Shown here in pieces: positions 9,214 to 19,922 of a DNA stretch of 64,000 nucleotides (within the stretch, counting starts at the first letter, position 1; each line of letters starts with the position of its first letter). Under the pieces are notes generated by a model. That model did no database searches, had not been told where the DNA came from, and saw nothing but the letters and a program-made list of their open reading frames with translations. Source of the stretch: Bacteroidota bacterium (GTDB taxonomy: Bacteria; Bacteroidota; Bacteroidia; B-17B0; Aurantibacillaceae); contig JADJFB010000003.1 in NCBI GenBank assembly GCA_016708845.1, positions 186,001-250,000 on the forward strand, read 5' to 3'. The position numbers and the translations under genes were made by a program.

Positions 9214-10605
9214 ATGTCATTTGAAGGAAAAACTGTATCATTTCATACCCTTGGTTGTAAACTGAATTTTTCAGAAACATCTACCATTGCCCGTTTGATG
9301 CAAGAAAAAGGGTTTCAAAAAATGCCGTTTGACTCGGGTGCTGATGTGTGTGTGATAAATACTTGCTCAGTCACCGAAAATGCAGATAAAGAATGTAAGC
9401 AAATTGTGAAATCTGCTTTAGCTAAAAACCCTGATACGTTTATTGCGGTTGTTGGTTGTTATGCTCAATTAAAACCAGATGAAATCTCCAATATTGAAGG
9501 TGTTGATGTGGTTTTAGGTGCTTCTGAAAAATTCAAATTACTGAATTACATCAACTTTTCAGGTAAAAACGTTCATACCGAAATTCACAATTGTGAGATT
9601 TCTGATGTTCATACTTTTGTTGATTCCTTTTCTGTTGGAGATAGAACCCGCTCTTTCTTAAAAGTACAAGATGGTTGCGATTATAGCTGTACATTTTGTA
9701 CCATTCCGTTAGCACGTGGTAAAAGCCGCAGCGATACTATTGAAAACGCCGTTTCAAATGCTAAAAAAATAGCGGCAAGTGGCGTTAAAGAAATTGTTTT
9801 AACAGGTGTAAATCTTGGTGATTTTGGCTATGGAATAGATATTGACACCGATACTAAAAAACGTAAAGAATATAATTTCTTAGATTTAATTACAGAATTG
9901 GATAAAGTAGAAGGCATTGAACGTATTCGTATTTCTTCTATCGAACCTAATTTATTAACCAACGAAGTAATTGAATTTGTAGCAAAGTCAAAACGTTTTA
10001 TGCCACATTTTCATATTCCTTTGCAGAGTGGGAATAATGAGATTCTAGCAAAAATGAAACGTCGCTATAAACGCGAATTGTACCAAGACCGTGTTGCTAA
10101 AATCAAAGAATTAATGCCGCATTGCTGCATTGGTGTAGATGTGATTGTTGGTTTCCCAGGAGAAACCATTGAACATTTTACAGATACTTACAATTTCATC
10201 AATTCATTAGATGTTTCTTATTTGCATGTATTCACATACAGTGAACGCGACAACACCGAAGCCATTGAGATGAAAGGTGTTGTTGATTATGCAGAGCGCA
10301 AACGCCGTAATAAAATGCTACGTATTTTATCTGCTAAAAAGTTGCGTCATTTTTATGAGCAAAACCTTAATAAAGAATATACAGTGCTATTTGAACATGA
10401 AAATAAAAATGGCATTATGAATGGTTTTACAGAAAATTACATCAAAATCGTATATCCTTTTGATGAAAAATTGGTAAACCAATCTCATACTATTTCCACT
10501 AAAACTATTACTGAAGATGGTTTTGTGAGCGAGCTATCCTGTTCCCCCCGCTTAAACACTTTTATCTTTTCTAAACTTTGCTCTTTTGCGGTCAAATCTC
10601 CCTAA
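9214..10605 (+). CDS. mtaB: tRNA ct6A37 methylthiotransferase MtaB
   Basis: Radical-SAM enzyme that converts t6A to ms2t6A at position 37 of tRNAs decoding ANN codons. It shows the N-terminal MTTase domain (HTLGCKLNFSET, with later Cys in INTCSVT and VVGCYAQ) and the radical-SAM cluster motif CDYSCTFC, followed by HIPLQSGNNEIL. The C-terminus is unusual: after DGFVSEL it ends with about 20 residues encoded by a dispersed intergenic-type element (10571-10597). The original stop may have been lost by an indel in the C-run near 10543-10549, or the element may have replaced the native tail. Confidence 0.9.
   Translation: MSFEGKTVSFHTLGCKLNFSETSTIARLMQEKGFQKMPFDSGADVCVINTCSVTENADKECKQIVKSALAKNPDTFIAVVGCYAQLKPDEISNIEGVDVVLGASEKFKLLNYINFSGKNVHTEIHNCEISDVHTFVDSFSVGDRTRSFLKVQDGCDYSCTFCTIPLARGKSRSDTIENAVSNAKKIAASGVKEIVLTGVNLGDFGYGIDIDTDTKKRKEYNFLDLITELDKVEGIERIRISSIEPNLLTNEVIEFVAKSKRFMPHFHIPLQSGNNEILAKMKRRYKRELYQDRVAKIKELMPHCCIGVDVIVGFPGETIEHFTDTYNFINSLDVSYLHVFTYSERDNTEAIEMKGVVDYAERKRRNKMLRILSAKKLRHFYEQNLNKEYTVLFEHENKNGIMNGFTENYIKIVYPFDEKLVNQSHTISTKTITEDGFVSELSCSPRLNTFIFSKLCSFAVKSP
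10571..10597. repeat. Dispersed element, TTTGCGGTCAAAT type, copy 2
   Basis: Starts CTAAACTTTG and ends CTCTTTTGCGGTCAAAT; resembles the copy at 6628-6657. Here it overlaps the last codons of the mtaB reading frame. Confidence 0.4.
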
Positions 10606-10688
10606 CTTATTAAAATCCTAACGTTTAAAACATTTTAAGGTTTCTCTCAATTTTCGAGCTCTTGCCCTTATTTTTATTACATAATAAC

Positions 10689-13449
10689 ATGGCAACAACC
10701 AAAAATAAATTCAGGGAAAAACCTGTCGACGATATGGTCGTTCAGGATTCATCTATTGATAAAAACGATATTGAAGAAACCGTATTAAGTTCTTCAAAAA
10801 ATAAATCAAAATCTACTAAAACAGATTCAACTAAATCTTCTACCTCTTCTAAAAAAGTAGAAGCGAAATCTTCTGTTAACGAAACAAAAACTTCGTTATT
10901 AGAACGTTGGAATAAAACCGTTACTGTATATCGTAACGAGCGCACACAAAAATTAATTGGATTATTATTGATACTTGGTGGTGCTTATCTATTTATTGCA
11001 TTAACCTCTTATATTTTCACTTGGGAAAAAGATCAAGATAAAGTACTAGGTCCTATCTCCGAATTATTTGCTATTGATACAAAGGTAGTAAACTGGCTAG
11101 GCAAATTTGGTGCACTTGTATCTCACCTGTTTATGTACAAATGGTTTGGCGTAGCGTCTTTTATTTTGGTGCCAGTTTTTATTATTTATGGTTTACAAAA
11201 AGTATTAAACAAACAAATTACTAAACCATCTGCGTTCACCGCTAAGTGGTTATTCTTTTTAGTTTGGACAAGTTTAGTGTTAGCTTTTTTCTTTCATGAT
11301 AAATTCTTTTATCTAGGTGGTGGTTATGGATACATCTTAAATATTCAATTATCAAATTATGTAGGAAGTGTTGGAACCTTAGCCATATTAGCATTTAGCA
11401 TGTTAGGCTTTTTAGTATTAAGCATCAACATGAATTTCAATATCAAAAAAGATGTATTACCTAATTTAGATAACGAAGATATTATTGAGCAAGAATTAAA
11501 TGACAATTCAAACGTTATTAACCCTCATGCAAATACTGTTTTTGAAAAAGAACCAGCTTTAAGTAAAGAAGAGGAAGAAGCTTTACTAAACTTTGAAGTG
11601 ATTTCAACTAACGAAGAAATAAAAGAAGAACCAATTGTTGAACCAGTAGCAGAAAACATTCCTTTAGAATTAGAAGTTAATACACAACCTGAGGAACTAA
11701 AGAAAGATTTAGATTTTGAGGTGAATAATCCTGGTGCAGATGAAATATTAAAAGAACCAGAATTTGTAAAAGAAGAACCAAAAGAAAATCAAATTACCTT
11801 AGATGACGAATTAAAAGCATCTCAATTAGTTGAAAAATTTGGACAATACGATCCAACATTAGATTTAGGACACTATCAATTTCCAAGTGTTGAATTATTA
11901 ATTGATTATGGCACAGGTAACGCAAAAGTAAGTAACGAAGAGTTAACCGCTAACAAAGACCGCATCGTTAGCACATTAAAAATTACGGAATTGAAATCGA
12001 TAAAATCTCAGCGATTGTAGGGCCAACCGTAACGCTTTACGAAATAGTTCCTGCACCTGGTGTTCGTATTTCAAAAATTAAAAACTTAGAAGATGATATC
12101 GCTTTAAGTTTAGCAGCTTTAGGTATTCGTATCATCGCTCCTATTCCGGGTAAAGGAACTATTGGTATTGAAGTGCCAAATCAAACTCCTGAGATGGTTC
12201 CGATGCGTAATATCATTGCTTCTGAGAAATTTCAAAAACTCAACATACGAGTTACCAATTGCTTTAGGAAAAACAATTACCAACGAAACTTTTATTGCCG
12301 ATTTAGCCAAAATGCCGCATTTGTTAATGGCAGGCGCAACAGGGCAAGGTAAATCAGTTGGATTAAATGCTGTATTGGTATCTTTACTTTATAAAAAGCA
12401 TCCTGCACAAATTAAATTTGTGTTAGTAGATCCTAAGAAAGTAGAATTAACCTTATTCAATAAAATTGAACGCCACTTTTTAGCAAAACTTCCAAACTCT
12501 GAAGATGCTATTATTACTGATAACACCAAGGTTGTGCATACATTAAATTCATTATGTATTGAAATGGATAACCGTTACGCTTTATTACAAGATGCAAGTA
12601 AGAAATATAAAAGAGTATAACGTTAAGTTTATCAATCGTAAATTAAATCCAAACGAAGGACATAAATATTTACCGTACATTGTATTGGTTGTAGATGAGT
12701 TTGCTGATTTAATTATGACTGCTGGTAAAGAAGTAGAAACCCCTATTGCACGTTTAGCTCAATTAGCGCGTGCTATCGGTATTCATTTAATTATTGCCAC
12801 TCAACGTCCGTCGGTAAATATTATTACAGGTACAATCAAAGCCAACTTCCCTGCTCGAATTGCTTTCCGTGTAACAAGTAAAATTGATAGCCGAACCATT
12901 TTAGATGCTGGCGGTGCAGAGCAGTTAATTGGAAGAGGTGACATGTTATTAAGCACAGGAAATGATTTAATTCGTATTCAATGTGCTTTTGTGGATACAC
13001 CTGAAGCAGAAAAAATTACAGAATTTATTGGCTCGCAACGTGCCTACCCTAGTGCCTTTTTATTACCTGAATATGTGGGTGAAGATGGTAGCGATGGCAA
13101 AGAAGAAATTGATTTAAGCGAACGTGATAAAATGTTTGATGAAGCTGCTAAATTAGTGGTACAATTTCAACAAGGTTCGGCATCTTTCTTACAACGTAAA
13201 TTAAAACTAGGTTATAATCGTGCTGGTCGTATTGTTGATCAACTAGAAGCTGCAGGAATCATTGGACAATTTGAAGGTTCTAAAGCACGCGAAGTAAAGT
13301 GCAAAGATATGGCTCAGTTAGATGAAATTATTAGAAGTATTAAGGGTAGTTTTTTCAACTACGAAGGAGGGCATGTTGGTTTGCTAGGCCATTTGTTTCA
13401 CATAGGAATCATAATAGTGTCTAACTTGTATTACTTTTACCATTTATAA
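10689..13449 (+). CDS. ftsK: DNA translocase FtsK (one gene, three frameshifts)
   Basis: Septal DNA pump that clears the chromosome during division. The start is ATG at 10689 (protein begins MATTKNKF). It has four or so membrane helices (about residues 85-260), an acidic linker, then the motor with Walker A GATGQGKSVG, Walker B YIVLVVDEFADL, and a C-terminal gamma winged helix (KLGYNRAGRIVDQLE). Three indels break the frame: a missing A near 11982, an extra A near 12236, and a missing GT near 12608; repairing them restores a complete FtsK. After DEIIRSIK (about 13347) the frame runs on for about 30 unrelated residues to 13449, so the native stop was probably near 13350. Confidence 0.9.
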
Positions 13450-13464
13450 ATTTTCTGTTAAAGT

Positions 13465-13939
13465 CTACTGCCAAATCTTAGTCAGAATAGGTTTAAGTAT
13501 TATATATAATAATGAAATTATAGTTGTTGCAAAATATAAATTTTTAAAACCAAAAGTTGAGTTAATTACAATTTCTCCTACATATATAAAGAACCCAATT
13601 ATCCATAATTTACCAATAATAGAATTTTGATGGCTACTTTTTTTGTCTATTACGCATAGGGATAAATTATAATGATTTTAAATATCTCTAAATAAATGAA
13701 ATCTGAAAACAAAGCGCCTCTCTTCCAACTAAATATTATAATTGAACAAATTAGCCAAATAGTAAAGTAGCAAATGATTGTTCTTAAAGTTCTTTTTCTG
13801 TTTTAATAAAATCAGCAATCAGTCCAATTAGCATACACATAACTATAAGAATGGCTACATTGTTATAGTTAGTAGTAATTGCAAATAGCATTGCGATTAA
13901 TAATAGTATTTGTAAACTAATTTTTTGTCTAAATGTCAT
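13465..13939 (-). CDS. Small multi-helix membrane protein (two frameshifts)
   Basis: Not a recognised family. Translating from ATG at 13939 gives a hydrophobic protein of about 158 residues once two indels are repaired: a missing T near 13785 (joins FIKTEKEL to RTIICYFTIW) and one near 13670 (joins IFKIIII to SLCVIDKK). It then reads to a TAG at 13465-13467. At least four membrane segments are visible, for example ISLQILLLIAMLFAI and YFATTIISLLYIIL. It follows a 61-residue gene by 15 bases on the same strand. Confidence 0.5.
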
Positions 13940-13954
13940 AAGCATTGAGTAGAA

Positions 13955-14140
13955 TTATGTCTTATAGTAAATTGGTCCATATTCTCCGTTTTGTATTTTG
14001 TCTGAATTATGGTTGTCTATATGGCTTTCAACTAGCTTGTTTATAACCGATAGAAAACTTCGGTTATCTTTGCATAATTTTGCAGATAACCGCAACTCTA
14101 CTACGGAGAATTTTTCTTTATCAAATATAACGATTTCCAA
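13955..14140 (-). CDS. Hypothetical small protein, 61 residues
   Basis: Starts with TTG directly after an in-frame stop and begins MEIVIFDKEKF. It is charged, with a predicted helix-rich centre (KDNRSFLSVINKLVESHI) and no membrane segment. It lies just beyond a terminator and 15 bases before the small membrane protein, so the two may form a unit. The opening loosely resembles N-termini of small HTH proteins from Bacteroidota mobile elements, but no HTH can be shown. Confidence 0.4.
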   Translation of the reverse strand: MEIVIFDKEKFSVVELRLSAKLCKDNRSFLSVINKLVESHIDNHNSDKIQNGEYGPIYYKT

Positions 14141-14142
14141 TT

Positions 14143-14179
14143 AAAAAGTCCCAACAGCATAGAGCTATTGGGACTTTTT
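14143..14179 (-). terminator. Rho-independent terminator after the lipoprotein gene
   Basis: 12-bp stem AAAAAGTCCCAA / TTGGGACTTTTT around a 13-base loop. On the minus strand it is followed by T-rich sequence and lies downstream of the 14213-14702 gene. Confidence 0.75.
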
Positions 14180-14212
14180 AATGATTTTTTATGGATTAAT
14201 GCTTCGTCGCAT

Positions 14213-14702
14213 CTATTTCAAATTTCCATTCGTTTTTAAAGCTGTTTGAGCATCTTCAATTACTTTCGATACTTTTTCGCTTTCGCTATTTAATTTATCT
14301 GATAATTCTTCTACTTTAGTTACATCTGCTTCTGTTACAGCTGTCGAATCTTTAGTCATAATCTCTACCATTTGCTTACTTTCATTATCTGCTAAAGCGT
14401 TTAATGTTTTTACAAAATTAACGGCTGCATCTAAAAATTCTCTTTTTTCAGCAAAAGGAGCAAGTTTATTAATTTCATCTAAACCAGTTTTTGATTTGGC
14501 TGAATATGTTTTTAAAGTCAGTACTAGTGAATCCATATTATGACCATCTGTTTGATCAAAAAAATCGTTTTGAGCTAATGTTACATTATTTACAATAGTC
14601 ATTATGTTGTCGTTATAAGCCACAGCATCCTTAGCTGTTGGTCCGCATGATACAAAAGCTAACATCACTAATGCACTAATAGATAAAGTAATTTTTTTTC
14701 AT
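14213..14702 (-). CDS. Helical lipoprotein, function unknown (one frameshift at the N-terminus)
   Basis: About 160 residues. With seven instead of eight A bases after the ATG at 14700-14702, the protein begins MKKITLSISALVMLAFVSC, a clear lipoprotein signal with Cys at residue 19. The mature part is almost entirely helical and acidic, with segments such as NDNIMTIVNNVTLAQNDFF and LSDKLNSESEKVSKVIEDA. It resembles DUF-type helical lipoproteins of Bacteroidota; no enzymatic motif is seen. Confidence 0.65.
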
Positions 14703-14751
14703 ATGTTTAAATTATAGGTTTTAGTTTTAGTTTAAATTATTAATAAAAAAT

Positions 14752-14773
14752 TCCTATTCGTAAACGGATAGGA
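14752..14773 (-). terminator. Rho-independent terminator of ahcY
   Basis: 9-bp stem TCCTATTCG / CGGATAGGA (one G-U pair) with loop TAAA. On the minus strand a run of six T follows. It lies 20 bases after the ahcY stop. Confidence 0.75.
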
Positions 14774-14795
14774 CTTTTTATGAATAGATTAAATA

Positions 14796-16110
14796 CTAGT
14801 ATCTGTAAGCGTCTCCTTTAAACGGACCTTCTACTTTCACACCAATGTAATCTGCTTGATCTTTGTTTAATGTATCTAATTCAACACCAATTTTACCTAA
14901 GTGTAAACGAGCTACTTTCTCATCTAAAATTTTTGGTAACACGTATACTTTTTTCTCATAAGCAGCTGTGTTTGTCCATAATTCTAATTGAGCCAATGTT
15001 TGGTTTGTAAATGAGTTACTCATTACAAAACTTGGGTGACCTGTTGCACAACCTAAGTTAACCAAACGTCCTTCAGCTAAAACAATAATGTTTCTTCCGT
15101 TGATTGTATATTGATCTACTTGTGGTTTGATAGTATCTTTGGTTGAACCATAAGTTTTATTTAACCAAGCCATATCAATTTCTGTATCAAAGTGACCAAT
15201 ATTACAAACGATAGCACCATGTTTCATTGATTCGAAATGGCGACCAACAATAATATCTTTATTACCTGTTGTAGTTACTAAGATATCTGCAATTTTAGCT
15301 GCGTTATCCATTTTCATTACTTGGTAACCATCCATTGCAGCTTGTAAAGCACAAATTGGGTCAATTTCAGTAACGATAACACGTACACCTTGAGAAGATA
15401 ATGATTGTGCTGAACCTTTACCTACATCACCATAACCAGCAACAACAGCAATTTTACCTGCCATCATAATATCAGTTGCACGACGAATCGCATCAACTAA
15501 TGATTCGACAACCGTACTTGTTATCGAACTTAGATTTCGTTACAGAATCGTTTACGTTAATTGCAGGCAACAATAAAGTTCCGTTTTTCATACGCTCATA
15601 CAAACGGTGAACGCCAGTCGTTGTTTCTTCTGATAATCCTTTGATTCCAGCAGCTAACTCTGGGTAAACATCAAACACTAAGTTTGTTAAATCACCACCG
15701 TCATCTAAAATCATATTTAAAGGTTTGCGATCTTCGCCAAACCATAAAGTTTGCTCAATACACCAATCAAACTCTTCAGCTGTCATACCTTTCCAAGCAT
15801 AAACTTGAATACCAGCTGCCGCAATAGCTGCCGCTGCATGATCTTGAGTTGAAAAATATTACAAGAACTCCAAGTAACCTCTGCACCTAAAGCTGTTAAT
15901 GTTTCAATTAATACAGCAGTTTGAATAGTCATATGTAAACAACCTGCAATACGAGCACCAGCCAAAGGCTTAGAAGCACCATATTCAGCACGAAGTGCCA
16001 TTAATCCTAGCATTTCTTCTTCTATAATTTAATTTCTTTACGACCTATTCTGCTAATGAGATGTCTTTTACTTTGTACGCTAAGTACTTTCCTGTTGCTA
16101 CTGCTGACAT
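14796..16110 (-). CDS. ahcY: Adenosylhomocysteinase (one gene, at least three frameshifts)
   Basis: Hydrolyses S-adenosylhomocysteine to adenosine and homocysteine, closing the methyl cycle. The gene begins MSAVATGKYLAYKVKDISLAE at 16110 and ends KGDAYRY at 14796, close to the usual 430-440 residues. Recognisable parts are GCLHMTIQTAVLIETL, the NAD-binding VAGYGDVGKG and the C-terminal signature ending in GPFKGDAYRY. The frame breaks near 16046, 15857 and 15490 by single-base changes. As an expected core gene this is most simply explained by sequencing error. It has its own promoter and terminator. Confidence 0.92.
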
Positions 16111-16151
16111 GTTTATTTTATTGATTTAAAAGTTTATTTTTTGTAATTATG

Positions 16152-16182
16152 CAAAGATAAGACATAAGTTTGTAACAACAAA
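16152..16182 (-). promoter_or_regulatory. Promoter of ahcY
   Basis: On the minus strand: TTTG (16182-16179), 19 bases, then TATCTTTG (16159-16152), an exact Bacteroidota -33/-7 pair. The ATG is about 40 bases further on, leaving room for a short leader. Confidence 0.75.
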
Positions 16183-16210
16183 CAGCCAATTTAGTTTAAT
16201 TAATAAAGCA

Positions 16211-16794
16211 TTGATAGAGGTTTTTAACATAAAAGAGGTGTTTTTTGGGGATATTAAACCTCAACGAATATGCTCATTCCTTTGATTTAACAGCCAAAAG
16301 AGACATCGAAACACAAGGAAAAAACTACCTTATCAATCACTTATTAGGCCGCGAGGCCACTATAGGCTATGATGAGAAAGGCAAGCCCTTTTTAACAAAT
16401 GAGAGTAAACATATCTCTTTCACATTCTCATGATAAATTAGCCATTATTGTGAATGAAAAAGAGGCTACAGGTATTGATATTGAATTGATAAGAGATAAA
16501 AGTACTTAAAATCAAACATAAATTTCTTTCACAATCCGAATTAGCAGATTCTAATGATAACATTGAAAATTACCAGTTTATTGGGCCGCTAAGGAAACTT
16601 TATATAAGATTTACGGCTTAAAAGAAGTTGATTTTATTGAACATTTGTTTGTAAAACCATTTACAAAACATAATTTAGGCACAATTATAGGAGAGATTAA
16701 GTTACCAAATTTCACAGAGTCCTTTGATTTGAATTATCAAATTTTAGAGGATTATGTTTTGGTTTACGCTTTAAATAAGATAAACGCTTGCTAG
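16211..16794 (+). CDS. 4'-phosphopantetheinyl transferase superfamily protein (about four frameshifts)
   Basis: Sfp/EntD-type enzyme that transfers the phosphopantetheine arm of CoA to carrier proteins. The family signatures are ISFSHSHDKLAI, GIDIELIRDK and FYWAAKETLYKIYG. Repairing a missing T near 16420, an extra A near 16498 and a missing T near 16582 gives one continuous protein; a further shift near 16241-16250 is needed to reach the probable TTG start at 16211. It ends at a TAG overlapping the next gene. The carrier protein is unknown. Confidence 0.75.
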
Positions 16795-17471
16795 AAAAAC
16801 AAACACATACTCAACTCATTATTTTAATTGATCCGGATAAATACAATCCCGAATTAATTAAAATAGCTAATAAAAGTAAAGTGTCTTATATTTTTGTAGG
16901 AGGTAGCGTTTTAAAGAAAAATACTTTCGAGAAAACGATTAAATCTATTAAATCTATTACCGAGATACCAGTTGTTATTTTTCCTGGAGATGAGACACAA
17001 GTATCTAAACATGCTGACGGTATTTTAATGTTATCTCTTTTATCGGGCAGAAATGCTGAATATTTAATCGGTAAACATGTAAAAGCGGCTTCTAAAATTA
17101 AAGCATCAAAATTAACGGTTATTCCCACAGGTTACATTTTAATTGATGGCGCCAATACTTCTACAACTCAAAAAATAACTAAAACTAAACCCTTATCTAG
17201 CAAAAAAGAAATTATAGAAACCGCCATTGCAGGTGATTTATTAGGCAAGAAACTGATTTATTTAGAAGCTGGAAGTGGCGCTAAAAAACACTAGCGTCTT
17301 CCATTATCAAAGAAGTTAAAAAATATCAGTATTCCATTAATTGTGGGAGGCGGTATTGATAGTGTTTTAAAAGTAAAAACCATTTTGCAAACTAATCCTG
17401 ATTATTTAGTGATTGGCAATGCCCTTGAAAAACGTCCTGAATTATTAATAGACATAAATAAGTTATTTTAA
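16788..17471 (+). CDS. Geranylgeranylglyceryl phosphate synthase family protein (two frameshifts)
   Basis: TIM-barrel prenyltransferase of the GGGPS/PcrB family, which joins a polyprenyl diphosphate to sn-glycerol 1-phosphate, the first ether bond of archaeal-type lipids. Family features are IILIDPDKYNPE, FVGGSVL, IFPGDETQVSKHADGILML, YLEAGSGA and LIVGGGIDS. Two missing A bases (near 17287 and 17318) split it. Bacteroidota GGGPS homologues are established as a distinct bacterial group; the physiological lipid is unclear. Starts TTG, overlapping the PPTase stop; its TAA overlaps the next ATG. Confidence 0.8.
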
Positions 17472-18100
17472 TGAAGTTAGTAGTGATTACACAATCGCAA
17501 AAAAGCGACACCGAAATTCTAGCCATCATTCAAATGTTTGAAGCTGGATTAGAAACTTTACATGTACGTAAAAACAGATTTTCGACAAAAGAGTTAGATG
17601 ATTATATTAAAGAAATACCTGCTCACTTTCATAACCGTATTATTATTCACTCTCACCACAAATTAGCTCTTAAATATGACTTAAAAGGGTTTCATTTCAC
17701 CTCTACTCATCTTAAACACAACATTAAATTATGGTGGAATACAAAAATGACTTACCTAAGAAAGCCTCATTTGGTGAAGTCTATTTCTTACAAACGAATT
17801 GCCGAACTACATCAAGAACAAAAAGTAAAAACAGATTATTGCTTTCTTGGAACCATGTTACATAATATTTCAGGAGAATTGTATAGTGGTTTTATCCAGA
17901 AACAGTAACAGCTGCCATTGAAAAATCAGGTAAAAAATATATGCCAGAGGTGGTGTAAATGAAAAAGTGCTGAGTTAGCATATAAATTAGGCTTTCATGG
18001 CATTGCTCTTTATGGCCATTTATGGAAAAGCACTTCACCTTTCGAAAAATATATTGCCTTTGTAAGGTACTGTAAAGAAAAAAATATTCCCATAGAATAA
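17471..18100 (+). CDS. Divergent thiamine-phosphate-synthase-like (ThiE/TenI) protein (three frameshifts)
   Basis: About 205 residues with a ThiE/TenI-like TIM barrel: opening MKLVVITQSQK, LETLHVRKNRFSTKEL, and late YIARGGVNEKV and GFHGIALYG. Key ThiE motifs are altered: the usual IND(R) Mg/phosphate segment reads IIIHSHHKLAL and the G-V-H-L-G-Q segment reads GFHFTSTH. It may therefore not make thiamine phosphate. Missing T bases near 17893, 17943 and 17972 split the frame. It overlaps neighbours on both sides by 1 base, indicating one operon with GGGPS and pnuC. Confidence 0.65.
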
Positions 18101-18645
18101 TGGCATTTTGGGATTGGATAGCTTTATTAACAGGAATTGCAGGTGTTTTACTAACTATCTTTCAAAGTATTTGGTGCTTTAATGGCGCTTATATCAGTAG
18201 TTATTTCGGGCACAGCCTTTTACAATCAACGTTTATTTGGAGATTTCGGTTTACAAATTTTTTATTTCATTAGCGGAATATATGGTTGGCTGTATTGGAA
18301 TAAAAAGAAGGGTAAAGTATTTACAGTAACCAAAATGCCCTCAAAACATTATGCTCCAATAATATTATCAATCATCATACAAGCCATCGTTTATTATTAC
18401 CTTTTACATTATTTTAAGTCCGACCAAATTTTAATGGATGCCATATTGACTTCGTGCAGTTTTACTTGTACATTTATGATGGCTAAAAAGTGGGTTGAAA
18501 ATTGGATGCTGTGGATTATTATTGATGCAGCATGTTTTTATACATCATCAAAGATTTACCTACTTATGCCCTGCTCTATGGATTTTTTAGTTTAATGGCC
18601 TATTATGGATTTTACTCATGGAAAAAGCAACTGATCAAAGAATAA
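18100..18645 (+). CDS. pnuC: PnuC-family vitamin transporter (two frameshifts)
   Basis: Inner-membrane carrier of about 180 residues with seven predicted helices; begins MAFWDWIALLTGIAGVLLTI and contains SVVISGTAFYNQRLFGDFGL and SGIYGWLYWNKKKG. PnuC homologues import nicotinamide riboside, or thiamine in the PnuT branch. The overlapping NadR-type kinase downstream favours nicotinamide riboside. Indels near 18172 and 18540 disrupt the frame; after repair the C-terminus reads FSLMAYYGFYSWKKQL. Confidence 0.75.
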
Positions 18646-19155
18646 AAAGGATAGTAATTGTTGGTCCTGAAAGTACAGGTAAAACTGTTTTATGCGAACA
18701 ACTAGCAAAGCACTATAATACAGTGTTTGTTCCAGAGTATGCCAGAACCTATTTTGAAGAACACGACATTGATAATTACAATACTTCTGATTTAGAAATC
18801 ATAGCAAAAAACAATTAGAGTTAGAAAAGAATACGCCAAAAGCTAACCGTTTTTATTCTACGACACATCCTTAATCACCATCAAAATTTGGAGTACCCAT
18901 AAATTCAACAAAGTACCGGATTTTATAAGTAAGTCGATTAAGGATAATGATTATGACTTAACCTTAATAACCAATAATGATGTGCCTTGGATTGCCGATC
19001 CACAAAGAAGAAATGAAGATTTAAGAGAACATTTATTCAAATGGAATAAACATGAACTTCAAAAATTAGATGTTGATTATAAAATCATTAAAGGCATTGG
19101 AGAAGAGCGTTTAAAAAATACAATTCAATTAATTGAAGAAGCTTTTAAAGCTTAA
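18618..19155 (+). CDS. NadR-type AAA kinase, ribosylnicotinamide kinase-like (frameshifted)
   Basis: P-loop kinase resembling the C-terminal nicotinamide riboside kinase domain of NadR: Walker A VGPESTGKT, VPEYARTYFEEHD, then after the break FYDTSLITIKIW and NDVPWIADPQR. Single-domain forms paired with PnuC are common in Bacteroidota. They phosphorylate imported nicotinamide riboside and so trap it. An indel near 18810 splits it. It overlaps pnuC by 28 bases and its stop overlaps the end of the convergent esterase gene. Confidence 0.75.
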
Positions 19156-19918
19156 ACAATAAATTCCATCACACAATTAAAAAAAGCTTCTGGCTGTTCG
19201 GCATGAACCCAATGCCCGCTATTAGCAATTGTCTTTAACTGATAATCAGAAAAACGGTTAGAGATATCTTGTTCATCCTCATCGGAAATATAATTTGATT
19301 TCTCGCCTCTTATAAACAATGTCGCTGTATCACTTTTAAAATCAGGAACTCTCACACCAATGTTATTATATTCTGCAGTAATTACTTTTAAATTAAAACG
19401 CCAAGCCATTTGCTTTGTTTCATCTTCGCGCCAATAAATATTTTTTAACAAAAACTGCTTGGTTCCAAAATCTGAAATATATTGTCCTAAAATATTTTCA
19501 GCTTCTTTGCGTGTATTTATCTCTGTAAAATCTATAGCATTTAATGCTTTTAAAACAGAATCGTGATGAGGCTCATAAGCTCTTGGAGCAATGTCGGCTA
19601 CTATTATTTTTGTACTACTTGTGAATACATCTGTTCAAAGAACATTACAGTTTTTCCTCCCATACTATGTCCTAAAAGAATCACATTTTCTAATTGATGT
19701 GTTTCAATAAATTCTTTTAAATCCATTGCCATCACATGGTAATCCCATGCATTATCATGATGTGATAATCCATGATTACGCTGATCGACCGTAAAAACTC
19801 TGAATCCATTTTCTCCAAACCGTTTGGCTAATGTATTCCAATTATCGCTTTGCCCAAATAAACCCTGTAATATAATTAGTGGCTGCCCTGTTCCAAATTC
19901 TCTGTATGCTAGTTTCTA
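19152..19918 (-). CDS. Alpha/beta hydrolase, YbfF-like esterase (frameshifted)
   Basis: About 255 residues with HG-type opening LIILQGLFGQSDNW, TVDQRNHGLSHH, nucleophile elbow GHSMGGKT and late catalytic His in ANSGHWVHAEQPEAF. This matches the small acyl esterase family of E. coli YbfF. An indel near 19621 splits it. At the 5' end the first clear codons (KLAYREFG) are preceded by TAG rather than ATG at about 19916-19918, so the start is uncertain. Confidence 0.7.
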
Positions 19919-19922
19919 TATA

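Noticed and set aside
11975..12625. Programmed frameshifting in ftsK
   Set aside because: The three shifts have different directions and no slippery-site/structure pattern, and the same kind of break is common in neighbouring genes.
18100..18645. Thiamine transporter PnuT
   Set aside because: A ThiE-like gene is adjacent, but that protein has altered motifs and the coupled downstream gene is a NadR-type kinase, which favours nicotinamide riboside.
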